In this document: in pieces, positions 1-5,582 of the stretch
Layout of the letters: each line of letters starts with the position of its first letter
How positions within the stretch are numbered: the stretch's first letter is position 1
Source: Candidatus Bathyarchaeota archaeon
Lineage (GTDB): Archaea > Thermoproteota > Bathyarchaeia > TCS64
Length of the DNA: 10,920 nt
Direction: 5' to 3'
Assembly: GCA_030691555.1 (NCBI GenBank)
Contig: JAUYEB010000172.1
Span: 1-10,920 of the forward strand
Program-made: the position numbers and the translations under genes
Notes under the pieces: model-generated
Database searches by the model: none
Seen by the model: the letters and a program-made list of their open reading frames with translations, nothing else
What the model was told of the DNA's origin: nothing

Positions 1-70
1 ACTCGGTATCCGGGGTATGGCTCCGTTCGACCATGACTCGGGCGAACCGCAGCCATGCTCGGTATACCAC
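1..70 (-). CDS. Possible 5' fragment of an unidentified gene (runs off the left edge)
   Basis: A minus-strand reading frame is open from a GTG at 70-68 to the window edge (23 codons, beginning MVYRAWLRFARVMVERSHT). A second open frame starts at an ATG at 56-54 (MAAVRPSHGRTE). Neither fragment is long enough to recognise a family. The case for a gene rests on the upstream region. A TATA-like box (minus strand TTTTTATA, 113-106) is followed by the same 25-bp motif that sits between the TATA box and the GTG start of the ArsR-like gene. In both places the motif ends only a few bases before a GTG, which favours the GTG at 70. Function is unknown. It may be a target of the neighbouring regulator. 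Confidence 0.35.
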   Translation of the reverse strand, partial: MVYRAWLRFARVMVERSHTPDTE

Positions 71-74
71 GTTT

Positions 75-113
75 GGTTGTAAACCGAAAGTTGTACACCT
101 TACGGTATAAAAA
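75..113 (-). promoter_or_regulatory. Promoter with tandem 10-mer operator, copy 1
   Basis: On the minus strand a TATA-like TTTTTATA (113-106) is followed by a 25-bp motif at 99-75: GGTGTACAAC, spacer TTTC, then GGTTTACAAC and a final C. A transcription start about 26 bp after the TATA centre would fall near 84, inside the motif, as expected for a repressor site. The motif matches the copy at 855-879 in 24 of 25 bases. The T-run of the TATA box could also serve as the terminator of the ArsR-like gene that ends at 143. Confidence 0.6.
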
Positions 114-142
114 GGCTTTTGGTGGCACCGGGTGGTGGCCGC

Positions 143-853
143 TCAGTACTTCAGGTGCACCACGTTGTCCTGATTCTCGACGATGTCTTCGCGCTCCAAT
201 TCGGATATGATGTCCTTGACGGTGTCACCGCCGATCTGGAACGCCTTGGAGAGGGCCTCAACGCTGGTGGGTCCGAGGTCTATTAGGTGCTGGATAACCT
301 GCCTCTTCGCTCTGTCAACTTCCTCGAGGGCGTTCTGCGCCGCGCCGAGGGCTAGGTTCCGGATGTAGAGCAGCCTCGCGCGGCGCTTCTCGAGCCCCTC
401 TAGCTCATCGTCTATAACCTTGATTATCTGTCGGATCGGTGAGACGTCGTCTACCTCGGCCTCATCATCGATGTCCTTTACCTGCTCCTCCAGCTTCTCC
501 ATGTAGTCGTCCTCCTGTATCCACTGGTGGGGGTTGTTGAAGCTGATCAGCCTCTCGTTGTAGAGGCTGGGGCTGAAGTCTATCTGGAGGCTGTAGAACT
601 TGTTGAGGTGGAATACGTTCTTGTCGGCGCCGAGGCTGCTCTTCTGGCGCACTACGTCGACGAGCTCGGCGTCCTGTATGACCTTGAGGTGCTTGGCGGC
701 GAGCTGCTGGTTGATGTTGAGCTCGTTGCTCAGCCTGAGGGTATAGTCTGGGCCCTGGCTGAGCTTCTTTATGATGTCGCGGCGGACGGGGTTCCCTAGG
801 ACGCCTACGACTGTCTCGAAGTCCTTCTGGGAGCCCTTCTTTTTCGCAGACAC
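143..853 (-). CDS. ArsR-like transcriptional regulator with two winged-helix domains
   Basis: A 236-residue DNA-binding protein that starts at a GTG. Residues about 12-86 form an ArsR/TrmB-like winged helix, with a typical opening (VLGNPVRRDIIKKL) and a recognition helix near 48-60. Residues about 112-185 are charged and helical, probably a dimerisation coiled coil. Residues about 184-236 look like a second winged helix (ALSKAFQIGGDTVKDIISEL). There is no cysteine anywhere, so sensing metals through thiols, as in classical ArsR/SmtB proteins, is unlikely. The 25-bp tandem motif at 855-879 lies between its TATA box and its start codon, which suggests autoregulation. A second copy lies in the promoter just downstream of the gene, facing the next minus-strand gene. 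The effector is unknown. The family call is fairly secure; the biological role is inference. Confidence 0.75.
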   Translation of the reverse strand: MSAKKKGSQKDFETVVGVLGNPVRRDIIKKLSQGPDYTLRLSNELNINQQLAAKHLKVIQDAELVDVVRQKSSLGADKNVFHLNKFYSLQIDFSPSLYNERLISFNNPHQWIQEDDYMEKLEEQVKDIDDEAEVDDVSPIRQIIKVIDDELEGLEKRRARLLYIRNLALGAAQNALEEVDRAKRQVIQHLIDLGPTSVEALSKAFQIGGDTVKDIISELEREDIVENQDNVVHLKY

Positions 854-854
854 C

Positions 855-900
855 GGTTGTAAACCGAAAGTTGTAAACCGGCTTGGGGCACTTAAATCTT
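855..900 (-). promoter_or_regulatory. Promoter of the ArsR-like gene with tandem 10-mer operator, copy 2
   Basis: On the minus strand a TATA-like AAGATTTAAG (900-891) precedes a 25-bp motif at 879-855. The motif is GGTTTACAAC twice, separated by TTTC, plus a final C, so the repeat period is 14 bp. The motif ends one base before the GTG start at 853 and covers the predicted transcription start (about 868). It is the best candidate for the autoregulatory operator of the downstream regulator. Confidence 0.65.
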
Positions 901-924
901 ATGTGGGCAGAGAATGGGGGGCTC

Positions 925-1785
925 TCACCCGAAGATCGACTTCCACCGGTAGGTTAGGCAGCCGCACTCCTCGTCCTCGGGGTCCGTCTCTGCGACGGTG
1001 TCGAGGAGCGCCTGCCCCGTGGGGCGCGCCCACTTCGCCTGGAAGTCGCTGAACGCCATCTTCCCCTCCCAGGTCGTGGAGACGCAGCCCTCGCCGTAGT
1101 TGGAGACGACCTCGACGCAGGCGTAGCAGGCGCCGATCTCCCTGGCGAAGTATATCTCGGGGACCAGGTTCATGGTGACGACGTCTATCCCCGCGTTGGT
1201 GTACCTTATCCTGACCTCGTCGGGGGACTCGAGGTGGGGGCCCTCGGCGACGCCGACCACGCCCCGTTGGAACGTCCTCGGGAAACCCGCCTTCTTCACG
1301 TTCATGTAGAGGCTCCTGCTCAGCCCGGGGCAGAAGGCCTGGTGGAGTCGGTAGCTCGTCCTCTCCGCCTCGACGCCCTTCGCCTCGAGGCTGCGGAAGA
1401 AGGCCTGGCACCTCTTCGTCGTGTAGTCGACGAAGCCGTCGGGTACCACGGCGTCGGCCGGGTCGAGCAGCCTGTTCGAGGAGCCGCACAGGGCCGTGCC
1501 GAGTATCTTCCTGACCCCCGCCCTCCAGAGGACGTAGAAGACGCGCTCGCCTGCGCTGTTCGGCTCGGTGTTCCTGATGTTCTTGGTTATCCCGTGGAAG
1601 GGGACGCTGAGGAACTCGCGCCCGTTTACCCTGGCGTGCGTGAAGGGCGCGGATGGCCCGAAGGGCGTCTCGTAGACGACGTCTCTGGTGATCAACTCGA
1701 CTCCGGGGAAGTCCTCGGGGAACTTCGCGTTCATGTTAGCCGAGCCACCGATGACGGCTATGGGAACCTTCGGGACTTCACTCAT
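925..1785 (-). CDS. Purine nucleoside / methylthioadenosine phosphorylase family protein
   Basis: A 286-residue protein of the trimeric PNP/MTAP family, near the usual length. These enzymes split purine nucleosides or 5'-methylthionucleosides with phosphate in the cytoplasm. The phosphate-binding IGGS (12-15), a histidine at 64 (family PRHG, here PFHG), the block DAVVPDGFVDYTTKR (111-125), FPRTFQRGV (168-176), the sugar/base-binding EGP (181-183) and GIDVVTMNLVPEIYFARE (199-216) appear in family order. At the position where adenine-specific MTAP has Asp (TDYD), this protein has Asn229 (VSNYGEG). That resembles 6-oxopurine enzymes such as PNP or methylthioinosine phosphorylase, so I do not commit to MTAP. 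Divergences include the PFHG site and a cysteine-bearing tail (DEECGC). The ATG at 1785 lies 27 bp from a TATA box, which fits a leaderless transcript. Family is secure; substrate is open. Confidence 0.85.
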   Translation of the reverse strand: MSEVPKVPIAVIGGSANMNAKFPEDFPGVELITRDVVYETPFGPSAPFTHARVNGREFLSVPFHGITKNIRNTEPNSAGERVFYVLWRAGVRKILGTALCGSSNRLLDPADAVVPDGFVDYTTKRCQAFFRSLEAKGVEAERTSYRLHQAFCPGLSRSLYMNVKKAGFPRTFQRGVVGVAEGPHLESPDEVRIRYTNAGIDVVTMNLVPEIYFAREIGACYACVEVVSNYGEGCVSTTWEGKMAFSDFQAKWARPTGQALLDTVAETDPEDEECGCLTYRWKSIFG

Positions 1786-1816
1786 GGGCGGTATTCCGCC
1801 CCCGCGCCATTAAAGC
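1786..1816 (-). promoter_or_regulatory. Promoter of the phosphorylase gene with a palindrome at the start site
   Basis: Minus-strand GCTTTAAT (1816-1809) is a TATA-like box centred 27 bp before the ATG. A perfect 6-bp inverted repeat with a 4-base spacer, GGGCGG-TATT-CCGCCC (1786-1801), lies directly against the start codon. It could be an operator or simply GC-rich start-site sequence. Confidence 0.5.
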
Positions 1817-2011
1817 GTTGCCCGCGCGCGGGCGACGATGTAAAAAACACGACGGCGAGGCAGAAAACCGCAGAAACGGTTAAATGTCAGGTTTTTCAAC
1901 GTGTAATATTCTTAGAATACTGAAACTACCCCTTTTTGATTACCGTCAATACTAGTAAATGCTATAGACCCTCCTATTTACAGGGGGCGCTATAGTAAGT
2001 ATGTTGATAAG

Positions 2012-2020
2012 TATTATATA
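2012..2020 (+). promoter_or_regulatory. TATA box of the TFB gene
   Basis: TATTATATA is the strongest TATA-like sequence in the window. A start about 26 bp downstream (near 2042) would give the TFB mRNA a leader of roughly 75-80 nt. The other TATA-like boxes in this window leave leaders of about 15 nt or less. Confidence 0.6.
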
Positions 2021-2063
2021 CTAGTGTCGGACTGATGCCATACTCTATGGGTAGCGGAACCCA

Positions 2064-2101
2064 ATTCCGATCTTAATCGGAATATTCCGCGCAGAAGCGC
2101 G
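2064..2101 (+). promoter_or_regulatory. Two tandem hairpins in the TFB mRNA leader
   Basis: Hairpin 1 is a perfect 8-bp stem, ATTCCGAT (2064-2071) with ATCGGAAT (2076-2083), closed by a CTTA loop. Hairpin 2 is a 5-bp GC stem, CGCGC (2088-2092) with GCGCG (2097-2101), and an AGAA loop. Only four bases separate them. Hairpin 2 ends just before the purine-rich AGGAAAGGGG (2103-2112) that precedes the ATG at 2120. A small frame (ATG at 2035 or 2047) ends in a TAA at 2074-2076, inside hairpin 1. This layout would suit translational control of TFB, but no known riboswitch class is recognised. Confidence 0.45.
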
Positions 2102-2119
2102 TAGGAAAGGGGAAAAACA

Positions 2120-3043
2120 ATGATAGTCAAGACCGAGCAGGCTTCCAGCGACACGTGTCCAGAGTGCGGTTCTAAGAACGTCATCATCGACAACGACACC
2201 GGTGAGAAGATTTGCGGTGGATGCGGGCTCGTCATGGCCGACAACATGTTGAACGACGGCCCCGAGTGGAGGGCCTTCAGCCAGGACGAGAGGGAGAGCA
2301 GGAGCCGCGTCGGCATGCCGCTGAGCTTCAGCGTACACGACAAGGGGCTCAGCACCATGATCGGGCAGGTGGGGAAGGACGCCTTCGGCCGCACCATCCC
2401 GAGCAAGACCATGTTCCAGATGCTCCGCCTAAAGAAGTGGCACATAAGGAGCAGCTACCAGAGCAGCGTCGACAGGAACCTCAGCCACGCCATGACCGAG
2501 CTGAGCAGGCTCTGCGACAAGCTCCATATACCTAAGCAGGTGAAGGAACGCGCCGCCGTCATCTACAGGAAGGCGCTCGAGAAGGGCCTCGTCAGGGGCC
2601 GCAGCATCTCAGCCATCGCCGCCGCCAGCCTCTACGCCGCGTGCAGGGCGACGGGGACGCCTAGAACACTCCGCGAACTCGCCAAGGTCTCCACCATCGA
2701 CAAGAAGGACCTCGCCCGCTGCTACAGGCTCCTCCTCCGCGAGTTGACAATCCAGATGCCGATCCCGAAGGCCCAGTACAGGGTCCCCAAGATCGCGGCG
2801 AAGGTCAACATCGGCGAGAGGACCCAGCAGACGGCGGTCGACATCCTCGAGAAGGCGGAGAAGAAGCGCACCACGGCCGGTAAGGACCCTATGGGCCTCG
2901 CCGCCGCGGCGCTCTACATCGCCTGCGTCATGAACGAGGAGAAGCGGACCCAGAAGATGATCGCGGACGCCGCGGGCGTCACCGAGGTCACCATCAGGAA
3001 CCGCTACAAGGGGCTCAAGGAAGCCCTCAAGCTCGACATCTAG
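2120..3043 (+). CDS. tfb: Transcription initiation factor B (TFB/TFIIB)
   Basis: A 307-residue general transcription factor. It binds the TBP-TATA complex, reads the BRE and recruits RNA polymerase. The N-terminal zinc ribbon has Cys13, Cys16, Cys32 and Cys35 (CPECG and CGGCG). It is followed by the B-finger/reader segment DGPEWRAF (46-53). Two cyclin-fold repeats follow, at about residues 115-205 and 210-305. The second ends in the BRE-recognition helix-turn-helix near TQKMIADAAGVTEVTIRNRY (278-297). All canonical parts are present and the length is typical, so this is a functional TFB and not a truncated paralogue. Whether it is the main TFB or one of several cannot be told from this window. 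The start at 2120 is supported by the purine-rich AGGAAAGGGG just upstream and by the ribbon spacing. It is transcribed divergently from the phosphorylase gene, from a long AT-rich promoter region with a structured leader. Confidence 0.96.
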   Translation: MIVKTEQASSDTCPECGSKNVIIDNDTGEKICGGCGLVMADNMLNDGPEWRAFSQDERESRSRVGMPLSFSVHDKGLSTMIGQVGKDAFGRTIPSKTMFQMLRLKKWHIRSSYQSSVDRNLSHAMTELSRLCDKLHIPKQVKERAAVIYRKALEKGLVRGRSISAIAAASLYAACRATGTPRTLRELAKVSTIDKKDLARCYRLLLRELTIQMPIPKAQYRVPKIAAKVNIGERTQQTAVDILEKAEKKRTTAGKDPMGLAAAALYIACVMNEEKRTQKMIADAAGVTEVTIRNRYKGLKEALKLDI

Positions 3044-3053
3044 ACCCAGCCAC

Positions 3054-3058
3054 TTTTT
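3054..3058 (+). terminator. Short T-run after TFB
   Basis: A TTTTT run lies 11 bases after the TFB stop codon, in the 30-bp gap between TFB and the convergent gene that ends at 3074. Archaeal RNA polymerase terminates at such T-runs. A run of five is minimal, so the call is tentative. Confidence 0.35.
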
Positions 3059-3073
3059 CCAGACGGGTCACTT

Positions 3074-4261
3074 CTAATTTGATAGGAACGAGGCCACCTG
3101 GGCCCTCGTCCCCTCCGAGGCCAGGTTGTAGCTCCCGTCGACGGGGTCGATGTAGTACAGCCTGATCTGGGTGATCGAGCCGGTGGAGGACCAGTGGGAG
3201 TTGTAGGCCTCCAGCTCGGAGGCAGCGGCCTTCGACGCTATCGTGGAGTAGGTGGAGGTGAGGTAGTTCCCCGCCGGGTCCAGGATCGTGAGTTGCCCCC
3301 CCGAGACGGGCATGAAGACGGCTATGTGCCCGGACCCGTCGGAGAAGTCCAGCTCAGCGAGGTATAGGTTGTAGTCGGTGCCGACGATGTACTTGTTGTA
3401 GTACCGGAGCATGGCGTACTCGAGTATGCCCTGGTCGTCGCAGTCGCCCTGCTTGTTCTGGAGGGTCCACTCCGGCGTCTGCACGTAGTTGTCTATGGTG
3501 GAGACGTCGAAGTCTGTGAGGTATCGGACGCCGTTTACGTCTCTGTAGGTGTAGCCGTGGATGTAGGGGGACTCGGTGTCGTGGACGTAGTCGACGTTCG
3601 AGGTGATGTACTCGTGTATCCTCTGGTAGTTGGCCCAGGCGTCTGTGGAGGAGCCTATGATGCTCCCCACCTGGGTCTCCATCTTCAAGACCTCGCTCGT
3701 CGTGAGGGTGTTCTTGAAGGAGGAGACGACGTTGCAGTACTCCCAGAGTGTGGCGTTTAGGCTACGCACGGCGAGGGTGAGCTTGTAGAAGTCGTTGAGC
3801 ATCTGCGTGTCACCGAATGTGCTGTAGACATCGCTACCCAGCATCTGGGACAGGCTGTCGTAATCCTTCTGGAGGCCGACGTAGTCTGCCGACAGCGTCG
3901 CGAGGCCCGTGTCGACGCCCGCCTGCAGTGTGTCGTACTGCGACGAGAGGGCGGTGTAGTCGGCCTGTAGGGAGTCGCGGCTCGTCTGCAGCGTGTCGTA
4001 GCTGGTCTTTAGGGAGTCGTAGGTGGACTGGAGCGTGGCGCGGCTCGACTCAAGCGAGGCCTTCTCCTGTGAGAGCGCCTGATAGTCGTCGTTCAGGGAG
4101 GTGTAGTCGTCTGTCTTCTCGCTCAGCTGCTGCTGGGCGGTGGTGAGTTGGCCCTCCAGCGACGTTACCTGGGACTGGAGCGTGTTCGAGGCGAGGAAGT
4201 AGCCGCCGCCGCTCCCGACGAGCAGGAGTGCGATCAGCGCAACGGGGACCCATTTTTCCAT
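3074..4261 (-). CDS. Membrane-anchored coiled-coil protein with transglutaminase-like domain
   Basis: A 395-residue protein, probably facing the cell exterior. Residues 5-24 form a hydrophobic segment (VPVALIALLLVGSGGGYFLA) that would act as an uncleaved anchor or signal peptide. Residues about 30-140 are a coiled coil. From 53 to 112 the heptads are almost perfect: Tyr, Lys or Arg at 53, 60, 67, 74, 81, 88, 95, 102 and 109, and Leu at 56, 63, 70, 77, 84, 91, 98, 105 and 112. The C-terminal part (about 205-345) resembles the transglutaminase-like/cysteine-protease fold, with a plausible catalytic triad of Cys274 (QGDCDDQG), His312 (GHIAVF) and Asp328 (LDPAGNY). Such domains hydrolyse or transfer amide bonds, or act as inactive scaffolds; the actual activity here is unknown. 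The ATG at 4261 lies 27 bp from a TATA box. It is divergent from the FrlB-like gene and convergent with TFB. Family is confident; role is not. Confidence 0.8.
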   Translation of the reverse strand: MEKWVPVALIALLLVGSGGGYFLASNTLQSQVTSLEGQLTTAQQQLSEKTDDYTSLNDDYQALSQEKASLESSRATLQSTYDSLKTSYDTLQTSRDSLQADYTALSSQYDTLQAGVDTGLATLSADYVGLQKDYDSLSQMLGSDVYSTFGDTQMLNDFYKLTLAVRSLNATLWEYCNVVSSFKNTLTTSEVLKMETQVGSIIGSSTDAWANYQRIHEYITSNVDYVHDTESPYIHGYTYRDVNGVRYLTDFDVSTIDNYVQTPEWTLQNKQGDCDDQGILEYAMLRYYNKYIVGTDYNLYLAELDFSDGSGHIAVFMPVSGGQLTILDPAGNYLTSTYSTIASKAAASELEAYNSHWSSTGSITQIRLYYIDPVDGSYNLASEGTRAQVASFLSN

Positions 4262-4284
4262 GGCTGGTTAGGGGCGTTTTGACT

Positions 4285-4291
4285 CATATTG
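4285..4291 (-). promoter_or_regulatory. TATA-like box of the transglutaminase-like gene
   Basis: Minus-strand CAATATG is centred 27 bp before the ATG at 4261, which fits a leaderless transcript. It lies in the 144-bp divergent region shared with the FrlB-like gene. Confidence 0.45.
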
Positions 4292-4363
4292 TTTGTGACT
4301 TGGTAATCCATGATAGGGCTCCTTGGGAGTCGGAGGGGATTCGCTTCCCGTGCGTCGTCAAGT

Positions 4364-4370
4364 CTTTATC
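4364..4370 (+). promoter_or_regulatory. TATA-like box of the FrlB-like gene
   Basis: CTTTATC is centred 39 bp before the GTG at 4406, which predicts a leader of about 13 nt. The next in-frame GTG (4418) is the alternative start and would remove four residues. Confidence 0.45.
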
Positions 4371-4405
4371 CTCGCCACATTCGTTTACCCTGATGGTGTG
4401 GGCTC

Positions 4406-5425
4406 GTGGGTGAACCTGTGACCTATCTAACTGAGGAGTCCTATCGTCCCGATTGGCTGAAGGACGGGGTGACCGAGGCGAGCCTGAAGGCCGTCCTCGG
4501 CGCCAAGGTGGAGATACAGCGGCTCGGGAGGGAGCTGGCGAAGGCGGAGAGGTTCTACCTCGTGGGGAGCGGGGGGAGCTACAGCGTCCAGTTCCCCGTC
4601 AGGTACCTGGCGGAGAAGTACTCGGACGTGCCAGTGCTGCAGTACAGCGGCTGGGAGTTCCTCGAACGCGTGCCGTGGGCGGCGAACGAGGGATCGGCCT
4701 GCGTCTTCATCACTCAGAGCGGTAAGACGAAGGAGGTCATGCGGGCGCTGGAGTGGGCGAAGAAGAACGGCGCCTTCACGATGGGGCTTAGCCAGAAGCA
4801 GGACTCCGTCGTCAACAAGGCGGCGGACATAGGCTTCGGCACCGGAGCCCGCGGCGTCACCATAGGGAAGCTCACGACCCTCTACCTGCTCTTCGGCACC
4901 GTGCTGAAGGAGAAGGGCTTCGAGGTGGGCGGGAGGATGATCAAGGCGGCTGAGTCGCTGCCGAGCGTGCTTCTGCCGATGATCCCGAAGGCGAGGGAGT
5001 TCGCGAAGAAGACGGCTATCAGGTTCAAGGACGACGGGGAGATGTTCGTCCTCGGCGGCGGCATCAACTGGGGCCTCGCCTACCAGTACGCAATATGCAC
5101 GCTCCAGGAGATGTGCTGGGTTCACGCAACGCCGGTCAACTACTCGGAGTTCCGCCACGGGCCGGTGGAGATGTTCGCGCCGGGGACTCCGGCGATCTTC
5201 CTGCGTGGCAGGGGGAACGAGGGGGAGCTTGAGAGGGCGGTCGTCAACTGGAGCACCCAGAACGGCGTCCGGGGCATCGTCCTCGACAGCCAGGGCGGCG
5301 AGGTGGACAACCTGCTCACGCCCTTCACCCTCTTCGTCGAGCTGGAGTGGCTGAGCTACTACCTGAGCCTGGCGAAGAACAGGGACATGGCGCAGTGGCG
5401 GTACTACGACAAGGTCGAGTGGTAG
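4406..5425 (+). CDS. frlB: FrlB/FraB-type 6-phosphofructosamine deglycase (SIS domains)
   Basis: A 339-residue cytoplasmic sugar-isomerase (SIS) protein, the same length as Escherichia coli FrlB (about 340). FrlB cleaves fructoselysine 6-phosphate to glucose 6-phosphate and lysine; FraB does the same with fructose-aspartate 6-phosphate. Two SIS domains are visible: about 45-170 (VGSGGSY 53-59, SGWEF 81-85, SGKTKEV 105-111) and 200-320. The sequence LQEMCWVHA...EFRHGPVE (233-255) aligns with the family active site. Glu235 and His251 have the 16-residue spacing of the FraB catalytic pair (E214/H230, from memory). The C-terminal EWLSYYLS...WRYYDKVEW also matches FrlB closely. Nothing suggests a GlmS, since there is no glutaminase domain. 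The start is GTG, with a second GTG four codons later. The likely kinase partner lies convergent at 5583-6386. Family assignment is strong; the amine part of the substrate is unknown. Confidence 0.85.
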   Translation: MGEPVTYLTEESYRPDWLKDGVTEASLKAVLGAKVEIQRLGRELAKAERFYLVGSGGSYSVQFPVRYLAEKYSDVPVLQYSGWEFLERVPWAANEGSACVFITQSGKTKEVMRALEWAKKNGAFTMGLSQKQDSVVNKAADIGFGTGARGVTIGKLTTLYLLFGTVLKEKGFEVGGRMIKAAESLPSVLLPMIPKAREFAKKTAIRFKDDGEMFVLGGGINWGLAYQYAICTLQEMCWVHATPVNYSEFRHGPVEMFAPGTPAIFLRGRGNEGELERAVVNWSTQNGVRGIVLDSQGGEVDNLLTPFTLFVELEWLSYYLSLAKNRDMAQWRYYDKVEW

Positions 5426-5450
5426 CTGTCGTATGCTACCATAGATAAGA

Positions 5451-5466
5451 GAAAAATTATTTTTTC
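5451..5466. terminator. Bidirectional T-run terminator between the FrlB-like and FrlD-like genes
   Basis: GAAAAA-TTA-TTTTTTC is nearly self-complementary and gives a T-run on both strands. It lies 26 bp after the stop of the FrlB-like gene. It can also stop transcripts of the kinase gene coming from the other side, which suits the convergent arrangement. Confidence 0.6.
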
Positions 5467-5483
5467 AGCGTTGTAGGGAATAG

Positions 5484-5557
5484 GTGCTCCTTTTGACTAG
5501 ATCAGATCGTCATCGGAGCCGTTTTCTGGCTCCTTTAAGCGAAGGGAGCCTTTTCTG
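5484..5557. repeat. Alternating GGAGCC/GGCTCC cluster between convergent genes
   Basis: GGAGCC occurs at 5515-5520 and 5545-5550, and its complement GGCTCC at 5528-5533. An imperfect copy (GTGCTCC) lies at 5484-5490. The middle copy can pair with either neighbour, giving two mutually exclusive 6-bp stems with loops of 7 and 11 nt. GGAGCC followed by TTTTCTG (with one extra G in the first copy) also forms a direct repeat about 30 bp apart. It may be part of the kinase gene's 3' end or terminator. No gene is seen in 5426-5582. Confidence 0.45.
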
Positions 5558-5582
5558 AGTGGATCAGTGGGACCCCCTTCAT

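Larger units (their letters stand above)
1817..2119. promoter_or_regulatory. AT-rich divergent intergenic region upstream of TFB
   Basis: No convincing gene is present here, and the stretch is far more AT-rich than the flanking genes. It holds several short symmetric elements: AACCG/CGGTT arms (1866-1870 and 1877-1881), TATTC/GAATA arms (1907-1911 and 1915-1919), the palindrome TACTAGTA (1950-1957), and the heptamer GCTATAG twice (1961-1967 and 1989-1995, 28 bp apart). These may be binding sites for regulators of the TFB gene. The TATA box and structured leader of TFB are listed separately. Confidence 0.45.

Noticed and set aside
106..113. TATAAAAA read as a plus-strand promoter
   Set aside because: Nothing coding follows on the plus strand; the transcript would be antisense to the regulator. 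On the minus strand the same bases sit correctly relative to the operator and a GTG.
75..879. Two near-identical 25-bp repeats as a possible CRISPR remnant
   Set aside because: There are only two copies about 780 bp apart, with a gene between them and each tied to a TATA box. That is promoter-site behaviour.
899..1489. Open minus-strand frame of 196 codons inside the phosphorylase gene
   Set aside because: It is a shadow frame: arginine- and glycine-rich, low-complexity translation with no family resemblance, lying within a gene of clear family.
2022..2110. Folded region upstream of TFB as a tRNA or C/D-box RNA
   Set aside because: No cloverleaf with an acceptor stem and T-arm consensus can be drawn, and no convincing C and D box pair is present. 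The stems fit an mRNA leader better.
4427..5158. Minus-strand open frame opposite the FrlB-like gene
   Set aside because: It is an antisense shadow of a gene with conserved active-site motifs, and its own translation shows no recognisable domain.
4406..5425. Annotation of the SIS protein as glucosamine-6-phosphate synthase
   Set aside because: There is no glutaminase domain, the length is that of FrlB, and the Glu/His pair and C-terminal WRYY segment are FrlB-like.
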